A DNA stretch of 64,000 bases from assembly GCF_050749805.1 (NCBI RefSeq), contig NZ_CP192738.1:2542001-2606000 (forward strand). Reading direction: 5' to 3'. The position numbers were made by a program, and so were the translations under genes. Below are positions 1 through 9,542 of this stretch, piece after piece. Under the pieces are notes generated by a model. It was given only the letters and a program-made list of their open reading frames with translations. It made no database searches and was not told the origin of the DNA. Position 1 is the stretch's first letter. Every line of letters starts with the position of its first letter. The stretch comes from Hahella sp018986435 (GTDB lineage Bacteria > Pseudomonadota > Gammaproteobacteria > Pseudomonadales > Oleiphilaceae).

Positions 1-1059
1 GGCCTGGCTCTGGGCTGCATCGTTGATGGTTGCCCTCCAGGATTGCCGCTGACGGAAGAAGATCTGCAGGTTGACCTGGATCGCCGCAAGCCGGGAACCT
101 CCCGCCACACGACGCAGCGCAGAGAGCCGGATCAGGTGCGGATTCTGTCGGGCGTATTCGAGGGTAAAACCACCGGTACGCCGATTGGTCTGTTAATCGA
201 AAATACCGACCAGAAATCCAAAGACTATTCCAACATCAAAGACCAGTTCCGTCCGGCGCATGCGGATTACGCCTACTGGCACAAGTATGGCGTGCGCGAC
301 TATCGCGGCGGCGGCCGCAGCTCCGCTCGCGAGACCGCCATGCGGGTGGCCGCCGGGGCGATCGCCAAGAAGTTCTTGCAGACTGTCTATGGCGTTCGCA
401 TTCGCGGATATCTGTCTCAGCTGGGACCGATCAAAGTCGAGAAAGTGGACTGGTCTATCGTCAACGACAACCCTTTCTTTTGTCCAGATGCGGATAAGAT
501 TCCGGAAATGGAAAAGTACATGGACGCCTTGCGCAAAGAAGGCGACTCCATCGGCGCTAAAATCACCGTGGTCGCCGAAGGCGTTCCTCCCGGTTTGGGA
601 GAGCCGATTTTTGATCGTCTGGATGCGGATCTGGCGCATGCTCTGATGAGTATCAACGCGGTTAAGGGCGTCGAGATAGGGGCCGGGTTTGACGTGGTCG
701 AGCAGAAAGGCACGGAGCATCGTGATGAGATGACGCCGGAAGGCTTCCTGAGCAACAACGCAGGCGGCGTGTTAGGCGGCATCTCCAGCGGCCAGGACGT
801 AATCGCTCACATGGCGCTCAAGCCGACTTCCAGTCTGCGTCTGCCGGGCCAGTCCATCGATGTGAATGGCGATCCTGTAGAGGTGATCACCACCGGGCGT
901 CACGATCCCTGTGTGGGCATTCGCGCCACGCCGATTGCGGAAGCCATGATGGCCATGGTGTTGATGGATCACTTGCTGCGTCATCGTGGACAGAACGCGG
1001 ACGTTAAAGTGGACACGCCTGATATCGCCGCCATTGCGCGGACGAAGGCGCAAGACTAA
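1..1059 (+). CDS. aroC: Chorismate synthase (5' end outside window)
   Basis: Converts 5-enolpyruvylshikimate-3-phosphate to chorismate, the last common step of aromatic amino acid synthesis, using reduced FMN. The frame is open from base 1, so the gene starts before the window. Reading begins GLALGCIVDGCPPG, which matches about residue 20 of the E. coli protein, so roughly 19 residues are missing. The family signature YRGGGRSSARETAMR lies at about 301-345, and the C-terminal GRHDPC motif near 896-912 is also present. The 352 residues seen plus about 19 give the usual family length. No frameshift is seen. Identification is very secure. Confidence 0.97.
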   Translation, partial: GLALGCIVDGCPPGLPLTEEDLQVDLDRRKPGTSRHTTQRREPDQVRILSGVFEGKTTGTPIGLLIENTDQKSKDYSNIKDQFRPAHADYAYWHKYGVRDYRGGGRSSARETAMRVAAGAIAKKFLQTVYGVRIRGYLSQLGPIKVEKVDWSIVNDNPFFCPDADKIPEMEKYMDALRKEGDSIGAKITVVAEGVPPGLGEPIFDRLDADLAHALMSINAVKGVEIGAGFDVVEQKGTEHRDEMTPEGFLSNNAGGVLGGISSGQDVIAHMALKPTSSLRLPGQSIDVNGDPVEVITTGRHDPCVGIRATPIAEAMMAMVLMDHLLRHRGQNADVKVDTPDIAAIARTKAQD

Positions 1060-1294
1060 GCGACGCGTTGTCGTCGATATCCAGATACAGGCAAGGCGCA
1101 TGAGGCGATTGTTCCTGCAGGGAAGTCAGGAGCCGCTAACGCCTCAGCGCTCAATTGCTTCCGGAATGTCGGGGCCTGTGCGCCCCGGTCAGCCTTGATA
1201 AAAGGATGACGCCTAAGGTTGAAAGTATTGGCGCGGCTTCTCATTGCAGAGTCTGCGTCTTGTCATCAGTTGTAACCTGACAAACGGATATCTC

Positions 1295-2449
1295 GTGACC
1301 AGAGAGCCCATATGGAAGCTCGCGGGCTTCTACTTTTTCTATTTCGCCCTGGTGGGCGGCATCTCGCCTTACTTCCCGGTTTATCTAGAGCATGTCGGTT
1401 TCGATGCGCTGGAGGTCGGGCAGCTCATGTCCATCCTCATGCTGACCCGTATCCTGGCGCCGAACCTGTGGGGCTGGATTGCGGACGCCACTGGCAAACG
1501 GCTTTTAATGATCCGTATGGGCAGCGCCTGCGCCACCTTCTTTTTCGCTGGGTTGCTGATCATTCAGGGCTTCTGGTGGCATGCGCTGCTGATGACTTTG
1601 TTTAGTTGTTTCTGGAATGCGGTGCTGCCGCAGTTTGAGGTGGTCACACTGCATAACCTGGGCGACGAGAGGGCGCGTTACAGCTCTGTGCGTCTTTGGG
1701 GCTCCATTGGCTTTGTCGTCTCCGTCACCAGCTTCGGCGCTCTGTTCAACCTGTATTCGGTGGCGTTGTTGCCTTGGCTATTGCTGGCGCTTTTAGTGGG
1801 TATTTTCCTTAGCGCCTGTATTATTCGCGGCGATACCGGCAAGGTGGAGTCAGCGGGGTTTACCGGCTTTCTGGGGCTGTTGAAGAATCGCTCGATTCTG
1901 TTGTTTTTCTTTATCGCCTGCCTTGGGCAGATTTCTTTCGGCCCGTTTTACACCTTCTTCAGTATTTATCTGAAATCGCTGGGCTACGACATGACCATGA
2001 TCGGTCTGTTCTGGAGCGTGGGCGTGGTGGCGGAAATACTGTTGTTTTCCGCGATGCATCGCCTGCTGGGCCGCTATTCGCTGTATGTCATCGTAGTCAG
2101 CTGCCTGTTGCTGACGGCGCTACGCTGGTCGGGGGTGGCGCTGCTGGCGGAGCACTGGTGGGTGCTGGTGTTGACTCAGGCGCTGCACGCAGCCAGTTTT
2201 GGCGGTTTGCACGCCGCTGCGATTGAGTTTGTCCATCGCGCTTTCCCTAAAGAATATGCGGGGCAGGGACAGGCGATGTACAGTGCGGTCAGCTTTGGCG
2301 TTGGCGGGGCGATTGGCGCCAATGTCAGTGGCGCGATTTATGATCCCCTGGGCGCTACCTTTACCTTTCTCGCCGCCGCAGGCGTTTGTCTTCTCTCTGC
2401 AATAATTTTGATACTTAAACGCCGTAATCTTGGTTCGTTATGGGACTGA
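1295..2449 (+). CDS. MFS transporter, HcaT/PPP-type
   Basis: An inner-membrane major facilitator with about 12 hydrophobic helices over 384 residues. The N-terminus (WKLAGFYFFYFALVGGISPYFPVYL) and the LWGWIADATGKR loop after helix 2 resemble the 3-phenylpropionate permease-like (HcaT) group of proton symporters. The substrate cannot be read from sequence, and the HcaT name is only a family label. I chose GTG 1295 because family homology begins there; TTG 1244 is also in frame but would add 17 atypical residues. It stands alone between aroC and the phasin gene. Confidence 0.85.
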   Translation: MTREPIWKLAGFYFFYFALVGGISPYFPVYLEHVGFDALEVGQLMSILMLTRILAPNLWGWIADATGKRLLMIRMGSACATFFFAGLLIIQGFWWHALLMTLFSCFWNAVLPQFEVVTLHNLGDERARYSSVRLWGSIGFVVSVTSFGALFNLYSVALLPWLLLALLVGIFLSACIIRGDTGKVESAGFTGFLGLLKNRSILLFFFIACLGQISFGPFYTFFSIYLKSLGYDMTMIGLFWSVGVVAEILLFSAMHRLLGRYSLYVIVVSCLLLTALRWSGVALLAEHWWVLVLTQALHAASFGGLHAAAIEFVHRAFPKEYAGQGQAMYSAVSFGVGGAIGANVSGAIYDPLGATFTFLAAAGVCLLSAIILILKRRNLGSLWD

Positions 2450-2834
2450 CCTTCCGCTGCGTTGCGCAGCCTGGGCTGGCCTTCCTCTGAAGTGACGCCA
2501 AGGCCGCCGCCAATTATCTCCGATGCGCTGATGGCTGGCGGATAGTCGTATTGCAGGGGGCGGGAGGAAGTTTCTACTATTTTTATCAGCCTGACGGAAT
2601 GGCGTTGAAACGGGCTCGCGATTAGCCGTGAGCTTTGACTTGCATCAACGGCGCTGACAGGTCGCCGCTCTACACTGGGCTAACGGCTGTAAGCAGTCGC
2701 CCTGGAATAGAGCGCAATTTTTTGCTGTGAAGTTTCAGATATGGCAATAAAATACTTCTGCCCAGCAGGGAGTTTGTTGTCGCCGGGACAGGGTAGTTAC
2801 GTTCAAACCAATCAGGAATATTTGGGTGATTACT
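2450..2834 (+). other. Intergenic region before phasin gene
   Basis: 385 bases with no convincing ORF. A 6-bp stem with a 3-base loop (GCTGCG/CGCAGC, 2456-2470) lies just after the permease stop and could end transcription, although no T-run follows. The rest presumably holds the phasin promoter, but I cannot identify a strong -35/-10 pair. Confidence 0.4.
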
Positions 2835-3197
2835 ATGCAATCATACTTCGGGAACTTTGCTGACCAAGCAAAACACATGTATGAACCGGTTGGGAAAATC
2901 GGCTCTCTGGTTGTGTCCAACCTGGAAAGAGTAGCTGAGTTCCAGATGGATGCGGCCAAGTCCTACGCAGACTTGACCATGAAACAATGGAAGGATATCG
3001 CAGACATCAAGGATGTGGAGTCTCTGAAAAACTTCGCCGCCGGCCAGGCGGAGCTCGCCAGCGAAATCAGCAAGAAGTGGGTTGAAGACATGAAAGTGCT
3101 GGGCGACATGGGCATTGAGTTCAAAGACGAAGTTGAAAAAATTCTCGCCACCTCACGCAACGGCGCTGATAAACCAGCCGGTAAAACCGGCGCCTGA
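2835..3197 (+). CDS. phaP: Phasin family protein
   Basis: A 120-residue protein of the phasin family, which coats polyhydroxyalkanoate granules in the cytoplasm and controls granule size. It is predicted to be mostly amphipathic helix, with FGNFADQAKHMYEPVGKIGSLVVSNLERVAEFQ at the start as in short proteobacterial phasins. ATG 2835 is preferred; GTG 2826 is in frame 9 bases upstream. A terminator follows directly and phaC lies 135 bases downstream, which supports the storage-polymer role. The symbol is by family and context. Confidence 0.88.
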   Translation: MQSYFGNFADQAKHMYEPVGKIGSLVVSNLERVAEFQMDAAKSYADLTMKQWKDIADIKDVESLKNFAAGQAELASEISKKWVEDMKVLGDMGIEFKDEVEKILATSRNGADKPAGKTGA

Positions 3198-3222
3198 CAG
3201 CGAATCATAGACTTTCCAAGAT

Positions 3223-3248
3223 AAACGCCTGTCCCGCAGGCGTTTTTT
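3223..3248 (+). terminator. Rho-independent terminator after phasin gene
   Basis: The stem ACGCCTG/CAGGCGT with a short TCCCG-type loop is followed by TTTTTT. It separates the phasin gene from phaC and would allow high phasin and lower synthase expression. Confidence 0.85.
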
Positions 3249-3332
3249 CATGAGTCTGGCCGGTTCCGCGCCCGGAGTAGTTGGATTCCGGCCGACTCCT
3301 TAAGTCATTTTGGCCAGGGGGAAATGGAAATA

Positions 3333-5144
3333 ATGAGCGACGACAAGGGAAGCGTGGCCGGTAGAGCGCTGCGCAGGGTTTTTCACGCGGTTAATACTTC
3401 CTCGGAAAATTACAGAAACTCTCTGCAGGATTTTTTAAATAAGAACTGGGACGTCAATGACGCCCAAGTGTCGGCTCTGATGGATATGCTCGGCTCCTAC
3501 AGGGACATCGCCGAGCAACTGGCGCTGCATCCGGTGCGTCTCGCCGGCAAGGAATTTGAATTGGCGAAAGGGCATGTGTCCCTGCTGGGCGGCAGCCTGA
3601 AACGTCTTCTTGGCAAAAAGCCGGACCCGATCGCCATACCGGAAGATGGCGACCGCCGTTTTAGCGATCCAGAGTGGAACGATAACGTTCTTTTCGATTA
3701 CCTCAAACAAGCCTATTTGTTGAACTCCAAGGCGGTGTTGGATCTGGTGGATACGCTGGAGGATTCCGGCAATCACACACACGATCAATTCATGTTCTAC
3801 ACCCGGCAGCTGGTCAATGCGCTGGCGCCGACCAACTTCTTTCTTACCAATCCCGAAGTGCTGCGGAAGACGCTATCCAGCGGCGGCGGTAATTTATTGG
3901 AGGGCATGAAGAACTTTTGGGAGGACTACAAGAAGAATCCCAATCTGCTCAATATCTCCATGACGGACTTTTCCGCCTTTGAAGTGGGGCGCAACGTCGC
4001 CACCACGCCGGGCAAGGTGGTCTATCAGAATGACCTGATGCAGCTGATTCAGTACGCGCCCACCACAGAGCAGGTGTATAAGACGCCGCTGCTGATTATT
4101 CCGCCCTGGATTAACAAGTACTACATTCTGGATCTCAAAGAGAAAAACTCGTTGATTAAATGGATTGTGGATCAGGGGCACACTGTATTCGTGGTGTCCT
4201 GGGTCAATCCGGGCCCGGCTCTGCGGGACAAGACGTTTGAGAGCTATATGGTGGAAGGCGCGCTGGCCGCCATGGATGCGGTGGAGAAAGCCACTGGCGA
4301 GAAGGAGATGAACGCCATTGGTTATTGCGTCGGCGGCACCTTGCTCGGCTGTACCTTGGCGTATCTGGCGGCGAAGAAGCAGACCAAGCGCATCAAGTCG
4401 GCGACTTATCTGACGACGCTGCTGGACTTCACTGATCCAGGTGGCATTGGCGTGTTCATCAATAAGCACGCGATCAGCGGCATAGAAAAGCAACTGGATA
4501 AAGCCGGCTATTATGACGGTCGCGCCATGGCCTTCAGCTTCAACATGCTGCGGGAGAACGATCTGTTCTGGTCTTTCTTCGTCAATAACTATCTGAAAGG
4601 GGAAAAACCGGCGGCATTTGACTTGCTCTACTGGAACTCAGACAGCACGAACTTGCCGGCGGCCATGCACAGCTACTATCTGCGCAATATGTACCTGGAG
4701 AACAAGTTGATGGAGCCGGGCGGAATTTCCCTGATGAATACCCCCATTGACCTGCGCAAGATCAAAACGCCGGCCTTTTTCCTCTCCACCATTCAGGACC
4801 ATATCGCCAAGTGGAAGACCACCTATGGCGGCGCACGCGTGCACTCCGGTCCCACGCAATTCGTATTGTCCGGTTCCGGGCATATCGCTGGCGTGGTGAA
4901 TCCCCCAAGTGCGGAGAAGTATGGTTTTTGGACTGGAGACCAGCTACCCGACGACCCGGATGACTGGTTCGCCATGGCGGAAAAACACAAAGGCTCCTGG
5001 TGGCCCCATTGGAGCGAATGGATGCAGCCTTTCACCGGAGAAAAAGTAGCGGCCCGGGTTCCAGGAGACCGCGAACTGGCCGTGATCGAAGACGCCCCGG
5101 GCACTTACGTGAAGCAGCGCATCGCCGATGTAATCGGGCATTAA
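3333..5144 (+). CDS. phaC: Class I poly(3-hydroxyalkanoate) synthase
   Basis: Polymerises 3-hydroxyacyl-CoA into polyester at the granule surface. The alpha/beta-hydrolase triad is visible, numbering from the in-frame ATG at 3324: Cys335 in the lipase-like box GYCVGGT, Asp492 in TIQDHIAKW and His520 in GSGHIAGVV. Spacing is close to the Cupriavidus enzyme (C319/D480/H508). At about 603 residues it has class I length. ATG 3333 is preferred because AGGGGGA at 3316-3322 would abut ATG 3324 but sits 10 bases before ATG 3333. No phaA or phaB is nearby. The 3' end overlaps the convergent LysR gene by 4 bases. Confidence 0.96.
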   Translation: MSDDKGSVAGRALRRVFHAVNTSSENYRNSLQDFLNKNWDVNDAQVSALMDMLGSYRDIAEQLALHPVRLAGKEFELAKGHVSLLGGSLKRLLGKKPDPIAIPEDGDRRFSDPEWNDNVLFDYLKQAYLLNSKAVLDLVDTLEDSGNHTHDQFMFYTRQLVNALAPTNFFLTNPEVLRKTLSSGGGNLLEGMKNFWEDYKKNPNLLNISMTDFSAFEVGRNVATTPGKVVYQNDLMQLIQYAPTTEQVYKTPLLIIPPWINKYYILDLKEKNSLIKWIVDQGHTVFVVSWVNPGPALRDKTFESYMVEGALAAMDAVEKATGEKEMNAIGYCVGGTLLGCTLAYLAAKKQTKRIKSATYLTTLLDFTDPGGIGVFINKHAISGIEKQLDKAGYYDGRAMAFSFNMLRENDLFWSFFVNNYLKGEKPAAFDLLYWNSDSTNLPAAMHSYYLRNMYLENKLMEPGGISLMNTPIDLRKIKTPAFFLSTIQDHIAKWKTTYGGARVHSGPTQFVLSGSGHIAGVVNPPSAEKYGFWTGDQLPDDPDDWFAMAEKHKGSWWPHWSEWMQPFTGEKVAARVPGDRELAVIEDAPGTYVKQRIADVIGH

Positions 5145-6019
5145 GGCGCTGGCGGCGCTTCACCCTGGAGCTGTCGAAGAAAAGCTTCCGCGACCCTGCT
5201 CAGGGTGCGTCGGGAGTCGTAAATGACGCCGAGCTTGCGATAGAGATTCGTCTCCAGCGCCAGCTCGGCGACGCTGTCGTCGAGCATGGAGTCCGGCAGT
5301 ACGCCCCAGCCCAGTCCCACCGACACCATCATCTTTATCGTCTCCAGATAATTAGTAGGCATGGAGGTCGCCAGCGGCAAAGACTGTCCGGCGAACAGCG
5401 ATGAAATCAACTGAAACGTTACGGTGTGCGGCGCTGGCAGCAGTGCGCGATACTCTGCCAGATCGGACAGTTGTAAGTCAGTGTTGTGAGTGAGAGGGTG
5501 ATCCGGCTCCGCCACGAAAACCAGGCGGTCCAGCCAAAGTTCATGGGCGGTGAAGGGCGCTTTTACCTGCTCAGGAAGCGTGACCAGCGCCAATTGCACC
5601 GATCCCGCCAATAATGCCTGCTCGGCGTCCTCCGAGGCTAAAAACTGCAGATCGAATTCCGCTTCCGGGTGGGCGCGGGAAAAGCGTCTGATTTCCTTTG
5701 GCAATCTGTGCAGTCCGATATGATGGCTGGTGGCGAGGTGCAACACCCCGGCGACGCTGCTGTGAAGATTGAGGATTTCCGCCTGCGTGTTGTCGACTTC
5801 ACGCAGTATCGTCGCGGCGCGTTGGCGTAACAACTTTCCAGCGTCGGTCAATACCGCCTTGCGTGGCAGACGCTCAATCAATGGCGTGGCGAAATGCTGC
5901 TCCAGATTGGCCAGGCGCTTTGATACCGCAGGCTGAGTGACATGCAGCAATTCCGCGGCTTGTGAGAATGAGCCCGTATCTGCGATAGCCATGAAGGTCT
6001 TCAGATCGAGTAAATCCAT
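5141..6019 (-). CDS. LysR-family transcriptional regulator
   Basis: A 292-residue LysR-type regulator. The N-terminal winged helix-turn-helix is typical (DLKTFMAIADTGSFSQAAELLHVTQPAVSKRLANLE, about residues 5-40), followed by a periplasmic-binding-protein-like effector domain. It diverges from leuC across about 200 bases. That arrangement suggests it controls leuCDB, perhaps responding to a leucine pathway intermediate, but this is inferred from position only. The CynR/CysB-like effector domain does not reveal the ligand. Confidence 0.92.
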   Translation of the reverse strand: MDLLDLKTFMAIADTGSFSQAAELLHVTQPAVSKRLANLEQHFATPLIERLPRKAVLTDAGKLLRQRAATILREVDNTQAEILNLHSSVAGVLHLATSHHIGLHRLPKEIRRFSRAHPEAEFDLQFLASEDAEQALLAGSVQLALVTLPEQVKAPFTAHELWLDRLVFVAEPDHPLTHNTDLQLSDLAEYRALLPAPHTVTFQLISSLFAGQSLPLATSMPTNYLETIKMMVSVGLGWGVLPDSMLDDSVAELALETNLYRKLGVIYDSRRTLSRVAEAFLRQLQGEAPPAP

Positions 6020-6065
6020 GCTATTCCGTTTGGTTATGGAAAATATGAAAAATATGAATTGGATT

Positions 6066-6081
6066 TATTCTAACCTGAATA
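6066..6081. promoter_or_regulatory. Candidate LysR-type operator in lysR-leuC intergenic region
   Basis: The inverted repeat TATTC-N6-GAATA lies in the AT-rich divergent promoter region, 46 bases upstream of the regulator start and about 140 bases upstream of leuC. Position and dyad form suit a LysR site, but the repeat is short and could be chance. Confidence 0.35.
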
Positions 6082-6220
6082 CTAGCATTGCCGATACATG
6101 TCGCCCCATGACGTCGTTATCAACGGATGAGCGTGGAAGTGGCGACCCGGACGCGGATCAAGACGCAACAAAGTCCGGATAACAAATTCAAAAAGCGATG
6201 AATACTCTGAGGTAACTATC

Positions 6221-7636
6221 ATGGCGGGCAAAACCCTCTACGACAAATTATGGGATTCCCATGTAGTGAAACAGCGCGACGACGGCAGCGCGCTTATCTA
6301 TATCGATCGTCAATTACTGCACGAAGTTACCTCGCCCCAGGCGTTTGAAGGATTACGTCTGGCGGGTAGAAAACCCTGGCGCGTGGACGCTAACCTGGCG
6401 ACGCCGGATCACAACGTGCCCACCACGGAACGCAGCGCCGGCGTACAGGGCATCGAAGACCCCATCTCTCGTATCCAGGTGCAGACGCTGGACGAAAACT
6501 GCGAAGAGTTCGGCATCGTTGAGTTCAAGATGCTGGATAAGCGTCAGGGCATCGTGCACGTCATTGGGCCGGAGCAGGGCGCGACCCTGCCAGGAATGAC
6601 TATCGTCTGCGGCGATTCTCACACCTCGACCCACGGCGCTTTCGCCGCATTGGCCCATGGCATCGGCACCTCGGAAGTGGAGCATGTGCTGGCTACCCAG
6701 TGTCTGGTGCAAAAGAAAATGAAAAACCTGCTGATCAAAGTAAATGGTCAGTTGTCTCGCGGCGTCACCGCAAAAGACGTGATTTTGGCGATTATCGGTG
6801 TAATCGGCACGGCCGGCGGCACCGGATACGCGATGGAGTTTGCCGGCGAGGCGATAGAAAGCCTGTCGATGGAAGGACGTATGACCATCTGCAACATGGC
6901 CATTGAAGCGGGCGCGCGCGCCGGACTGGTGGCGGTGGACGACAAGACCATCGAATATGTGAAAGGTCGCCCTTACAGCCCTAAAGGAGATTTGTGGGAT
7001 AAGGCCGTCGCAGCATGGCGCGACTTGAAAAGCGACTCCGACGCCGTATTCGATAAAGTCGTTGAATTGAACGGCGCTGACATTGAGCCGCAAGTAACTT
7101 GGGGCACCTCTCCGGAAATGGTCGCTGGCGTCAACAGCAGCGTTCCCGATCCGGAAAAAGCGGAAGACGCCACCGCCAAAGAAGGCATCAGCCGCGCTTT
7201 GAAATATATGGGCTTGCAAGCTGGCGCCGCGATTACCGACATCAAACTGGATCGCGTCTTTATCGGCTCTTGCACCAACTCGCGAATTGAAGACCTGCGC
7301 GAAGCCGCAGCAGTCGTCAAAGGCCGCAAGGTCGCCGCCAATGTCAAACAGGCGTTAGTGGTGCCAGGCTCTGGACTGGTGAAAGAGCAGGCGGAGCAGG
7401 AAGGCCTGGATAAAATATTTATCGAAGCGGGTCTCGAATGGCGCGAACCAGGATGCTCCATGTGTCTGGCCATGAATGCGGATAAGTTGGGGCAGGGCGA
7501 GCACTGTGCGTCCACCTCCAACCGTAATTTCGAAGGCCGTCAGGGCTTCGGCGGTCGGACCCACTTGGTCAGTCCCGCTATGGCCGCCGCTGCGGCGGTG
7601 TTCGGTCATTTTGTTGATGTCAGAGAGCTGATTTAA
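6221..7636 (+). CDS. leuC: 3-isopropylmalate dehydratase large subunit
   Basis: With LeuD it isomerises 2-isopropylmalate to 3-isopropylmalate in leucine synthesis. It is a 471-residue aconitase-family protein. The [4Fe-4S] ligands are visible: Cys351 in IGSCTNSR, and Cys412 and Cys415 in EPGCSMC. GDSHTSTHGAFAALAHGIGTSEVEHV is also present. GAGG lies just before ATG 6221. leuD follows after 10 bases and leuB after that, so this is the first gene of a leuCDB operon; leuA is not in the window. Confidence 0.98.
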   Translation: MAGKTLYDKLWDSHVVKQRDDGSALIYIDRQLLHEVTSPQAFEGLRLAGRKPWRVDANLATPDHNVPTTERSAGVQGIEDPISRIQVQTLDENCEEFGIVEFKMLDKRQGIVHVIGPEQGATLPGMTIVCGDSHTSTHGAFAALAHGIGTSEVEHVLATQCLVQKKMKNLLIKVNGQLSRGVTAKDVILAIIGVIGTAGGTGYAMEFAGEAIESLSMEGRMTICNMAIEAGARAGLVAVDDKTIEYVKGRPYSPKGDLWDKAVAAWRDLKSDSDAVFDKVVELNGADIEPQVTWGTSPEMVAGVNSSVPDPEKAEDATAKEGISRALKYMGLQAGAAITDIKLDRVFIGSCTNSRIEDLREAAAVVKGRKVAANVKQALVVPGSGLVKEQAEQEGLDKIFIEAGLEWREPGCSMCLAMNADKLGQGEHCASTSNRNFEGRQGFGGRTHLVSPAMAAAAAVFGHFVDVRELI

Positions 7637-7646
7637 GGAGCGCCCC

Positions 7647-8297
7647 ATGAAGAAATTTACTCAGGTCACAGGTGTGGTGGCGCCCATTGATCGCGCCAAT
7701 GTCGACACCGATATGATCATTCCGAAGCAGTTTTTGAAATCCATTAAACGTTCCGGCTTCGGTCCGAATCTGTTTGATGAGTTGCGTTATCTGGATGAAG
7801 GGCAGCCTGATGCGGATTGCAGCAAGCGTCCGATCAACCCGGACTTCGTGTTGAACCAACCCCGTTACAAGGGCGCGAGCATCATGCTGGCCCGACGTAA
7901 CTTCGGCTGCGGGTCCAGTCGCGAGCATGCCCCTTGGGCGTTGGACGACTACGGATTCCGCGCGGTGATTGCGCCCAGCTTTGCGGATATCTTCTTCAAC
8001 AACTGTTTTAAAAATGGCTTGTTGCCTATTGTTTTAGATGAAAAAGAAGTGGATAAGCTGTTTGAGGAAACTTTCGCTGAGGAAGGCTATCAGCTGACCG
8101 TGGATTTGGAGCGCAAGAAAGTTATCAAGCCAGACGGGACTGAATTGTCATTCGAAGTGGATGAGTTCAGGCAGCACTGTTTATTGAAAGGGCTGGACGA
8201 AATCGGCGTCACTCTGGAAGACAGAGAAGCGATTGCTGCGTATGAAACACGCCGCAAGGCCGAGGCGCCTTGGATGTTTTTAGGCGTGCAGTCCTAG
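7647..8297 (+). CDS. leuD: 3-isopropylmalate dehydratase small subunit
   Basis: The swivel-domain partner of LeuC, 216 residues, the normal bacterial length. The family segments IDRANVDTDMIIPKQFLK and ARRNFGCGSSREHAPWAL are present. AAGGAG precedes ATG 7647 at good spacing, and the gene is 10 bases after leuC, so the two subunits are co-expressed. Confidence 0.98.
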   Translation: MKKFTQVTGVVAPIDRANVDTDMIIPKQFLKSIKRSGFGPNLFDELRYLDEGQPDADCSKRPINPDFVLNQPRYKGASIMLARRNFGCGSSREHAPWALDDYGFRAVIAPSFADIFFNNCFKNGLLPIVLDEKEVDKLFEETFAEEGYQLTVDLERKKVIKPDGTELSFEVDEFRQHCLLKGLDEIGVTLEDREAIAAYETRRKAEAPWMFLGVQS

Positions 8298-8353
8298 TCG
8301 ACGACTGGTCCATATTTGCGAAAAGACATTAATACAAACTCCAGAGATTGAAC

Positions 8354-9436
8354 ATGGCGAAACAAGTACTGATTTTACCTGGCGATGGCATTGGGCCAGA
8401 GATTGTGGCTCAGGCGCGCAATGTATTGGATGTGGTGAACAACAAGTTTTCCCTGGGCCTGACTTTCACTGAAGGTCTAGTGGGGGGCGCGGCCATTGAC
8501 GCTACCGGCGTTCCTTTGCCGGAAGAGACGCTGGCCGCTGCAAAGGCGGCTGATGCGATTCTGCTGGGCGCAGTGGGCGGACCCAAATGGGACAAACTGG
8601 ACATGGCGATTCGTCCAGAGAAAGGATTGCTTGGTCTGCGCAGCGGACTGGAGCTGTTCGCCAACCTGCGTCCGGCCATTCTGTATCCGCAGTTGGCGGA
8701 AGCCTCCTCACTGCGTCCAGAAGTGGTCGCTGGTCTGGATATTCTGATCGTGCGCGAGCTGACCGGCGGCATCTATTTCGGTAAGCCCCGTGGCGTTCGC
8801 ACGCTGGAAAACGGTGAGCGCGAAGGCTACAACACCTACGTTTACAGCGAGAGTGAGATTCGCCGTATCGGCCGCGTGGCGTTTGAAGCGGCGCAGAAGC
8901 GCAATAAGCGTCTGTGTTCCGTGGACAAGGCCAACGTACTGGAAGTCACCGTGCTTTGGCGCGAAGTGATGGACGAGCTGGCGAAGGAATATCCGGATGT
9001 GGAATTGAGCCATATGTACGTGGACAACGCGGCTATGCAGCTGGTGCGCGCGCCGAAGCAGTTTGACGTGATCGTCACCGGCAACATGTTCGGAGACATC
9101 CTGTCTGACGAAGCCGCCATGCTGACTGGCTCCATCGGCATGCTGCCATCCGCGTCGCTTAATTCGGCGGGCAAGGGCATGTACGAGCCTTGTCACGGCT
9201 CGGCTCCGGATATCGCGGGACAGAACATGGCCAACCCCCTGGCGACTATTCTTTCAGCAGCTATGATGCTACGCTATTCTCTCGCTGCGGAAGACGCGGC
9301 GGCGGCGATTGAGCAAGCGGTCAGCGACGTGCTGGACCAGGGGTTAAGAACCCGCGACATCGCCGGCTCCAGCGGAGAGTCCGTTTCAACTCAGGCAATG
9401 GGCGAAGCCGTGGCGAGGGTCCTGGCGGATCGCTGA
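8354..9436 (+). CDS. leuB: 3-isopropylmalate dehydrogenase
   Basis: NAD-dependent oxidative decarboxylation of 3-isopropylmalate, giving 4-methyl-2-oxopentanoate for leucine. It is 360 residues with the beta-decarboxylating dehydrogenase features LPGDGIGPE, the substrate-binding arginines around RPEKGLLGLRSGL and the NAD-site GSAPDIAGQN. ATG 8354 is chosen over the in-frame TTG 8348 because MAKQVLILPGDG is the family N-terminus. It lies 56 bases after leuD and before asd. Confidence 0.98.
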   Translation: MAKQVLILPGDGIGPEIVAQARNVLDVVNNKFSLGLTFTEGLVGGAAIDATGVPLPEETLAAAKAADAILLGAVGGPKWDKLDMAIRPEKGLLGLRSGLELFANLRPAILYPQLAEASSLRPEVVAGLDILIVRELTGGIYFGKPRGVRTLENGEREGYNTYVYSESEIRRIGRVAFEAAQKRNKRLCSVDKANVLEVTVLWREVMDELAKEYPDVELSHMYVDNAAMQLVRAPKQFDVIVTGNMFGDILSDEAAMLTGSIGMLPSASLNSAGKGMYEPCHGSAPDIAGQNMANPLATILSAAMMLRYSLAAEDAAAAIEQAVSDVLDQGLRTRDIAGSSGESVSTQAMGEAVARVLADR

Positions 9437-9542
9437 CCCGCCAAGTCGCACTCATACATCTGAATCAGGGGGAGTCGCCAATTCTCGGGGCTTTCCCAGT
9501 CCGTCAGCATCATTCATTGAACGCATAGAGGTCTTGAAGCAA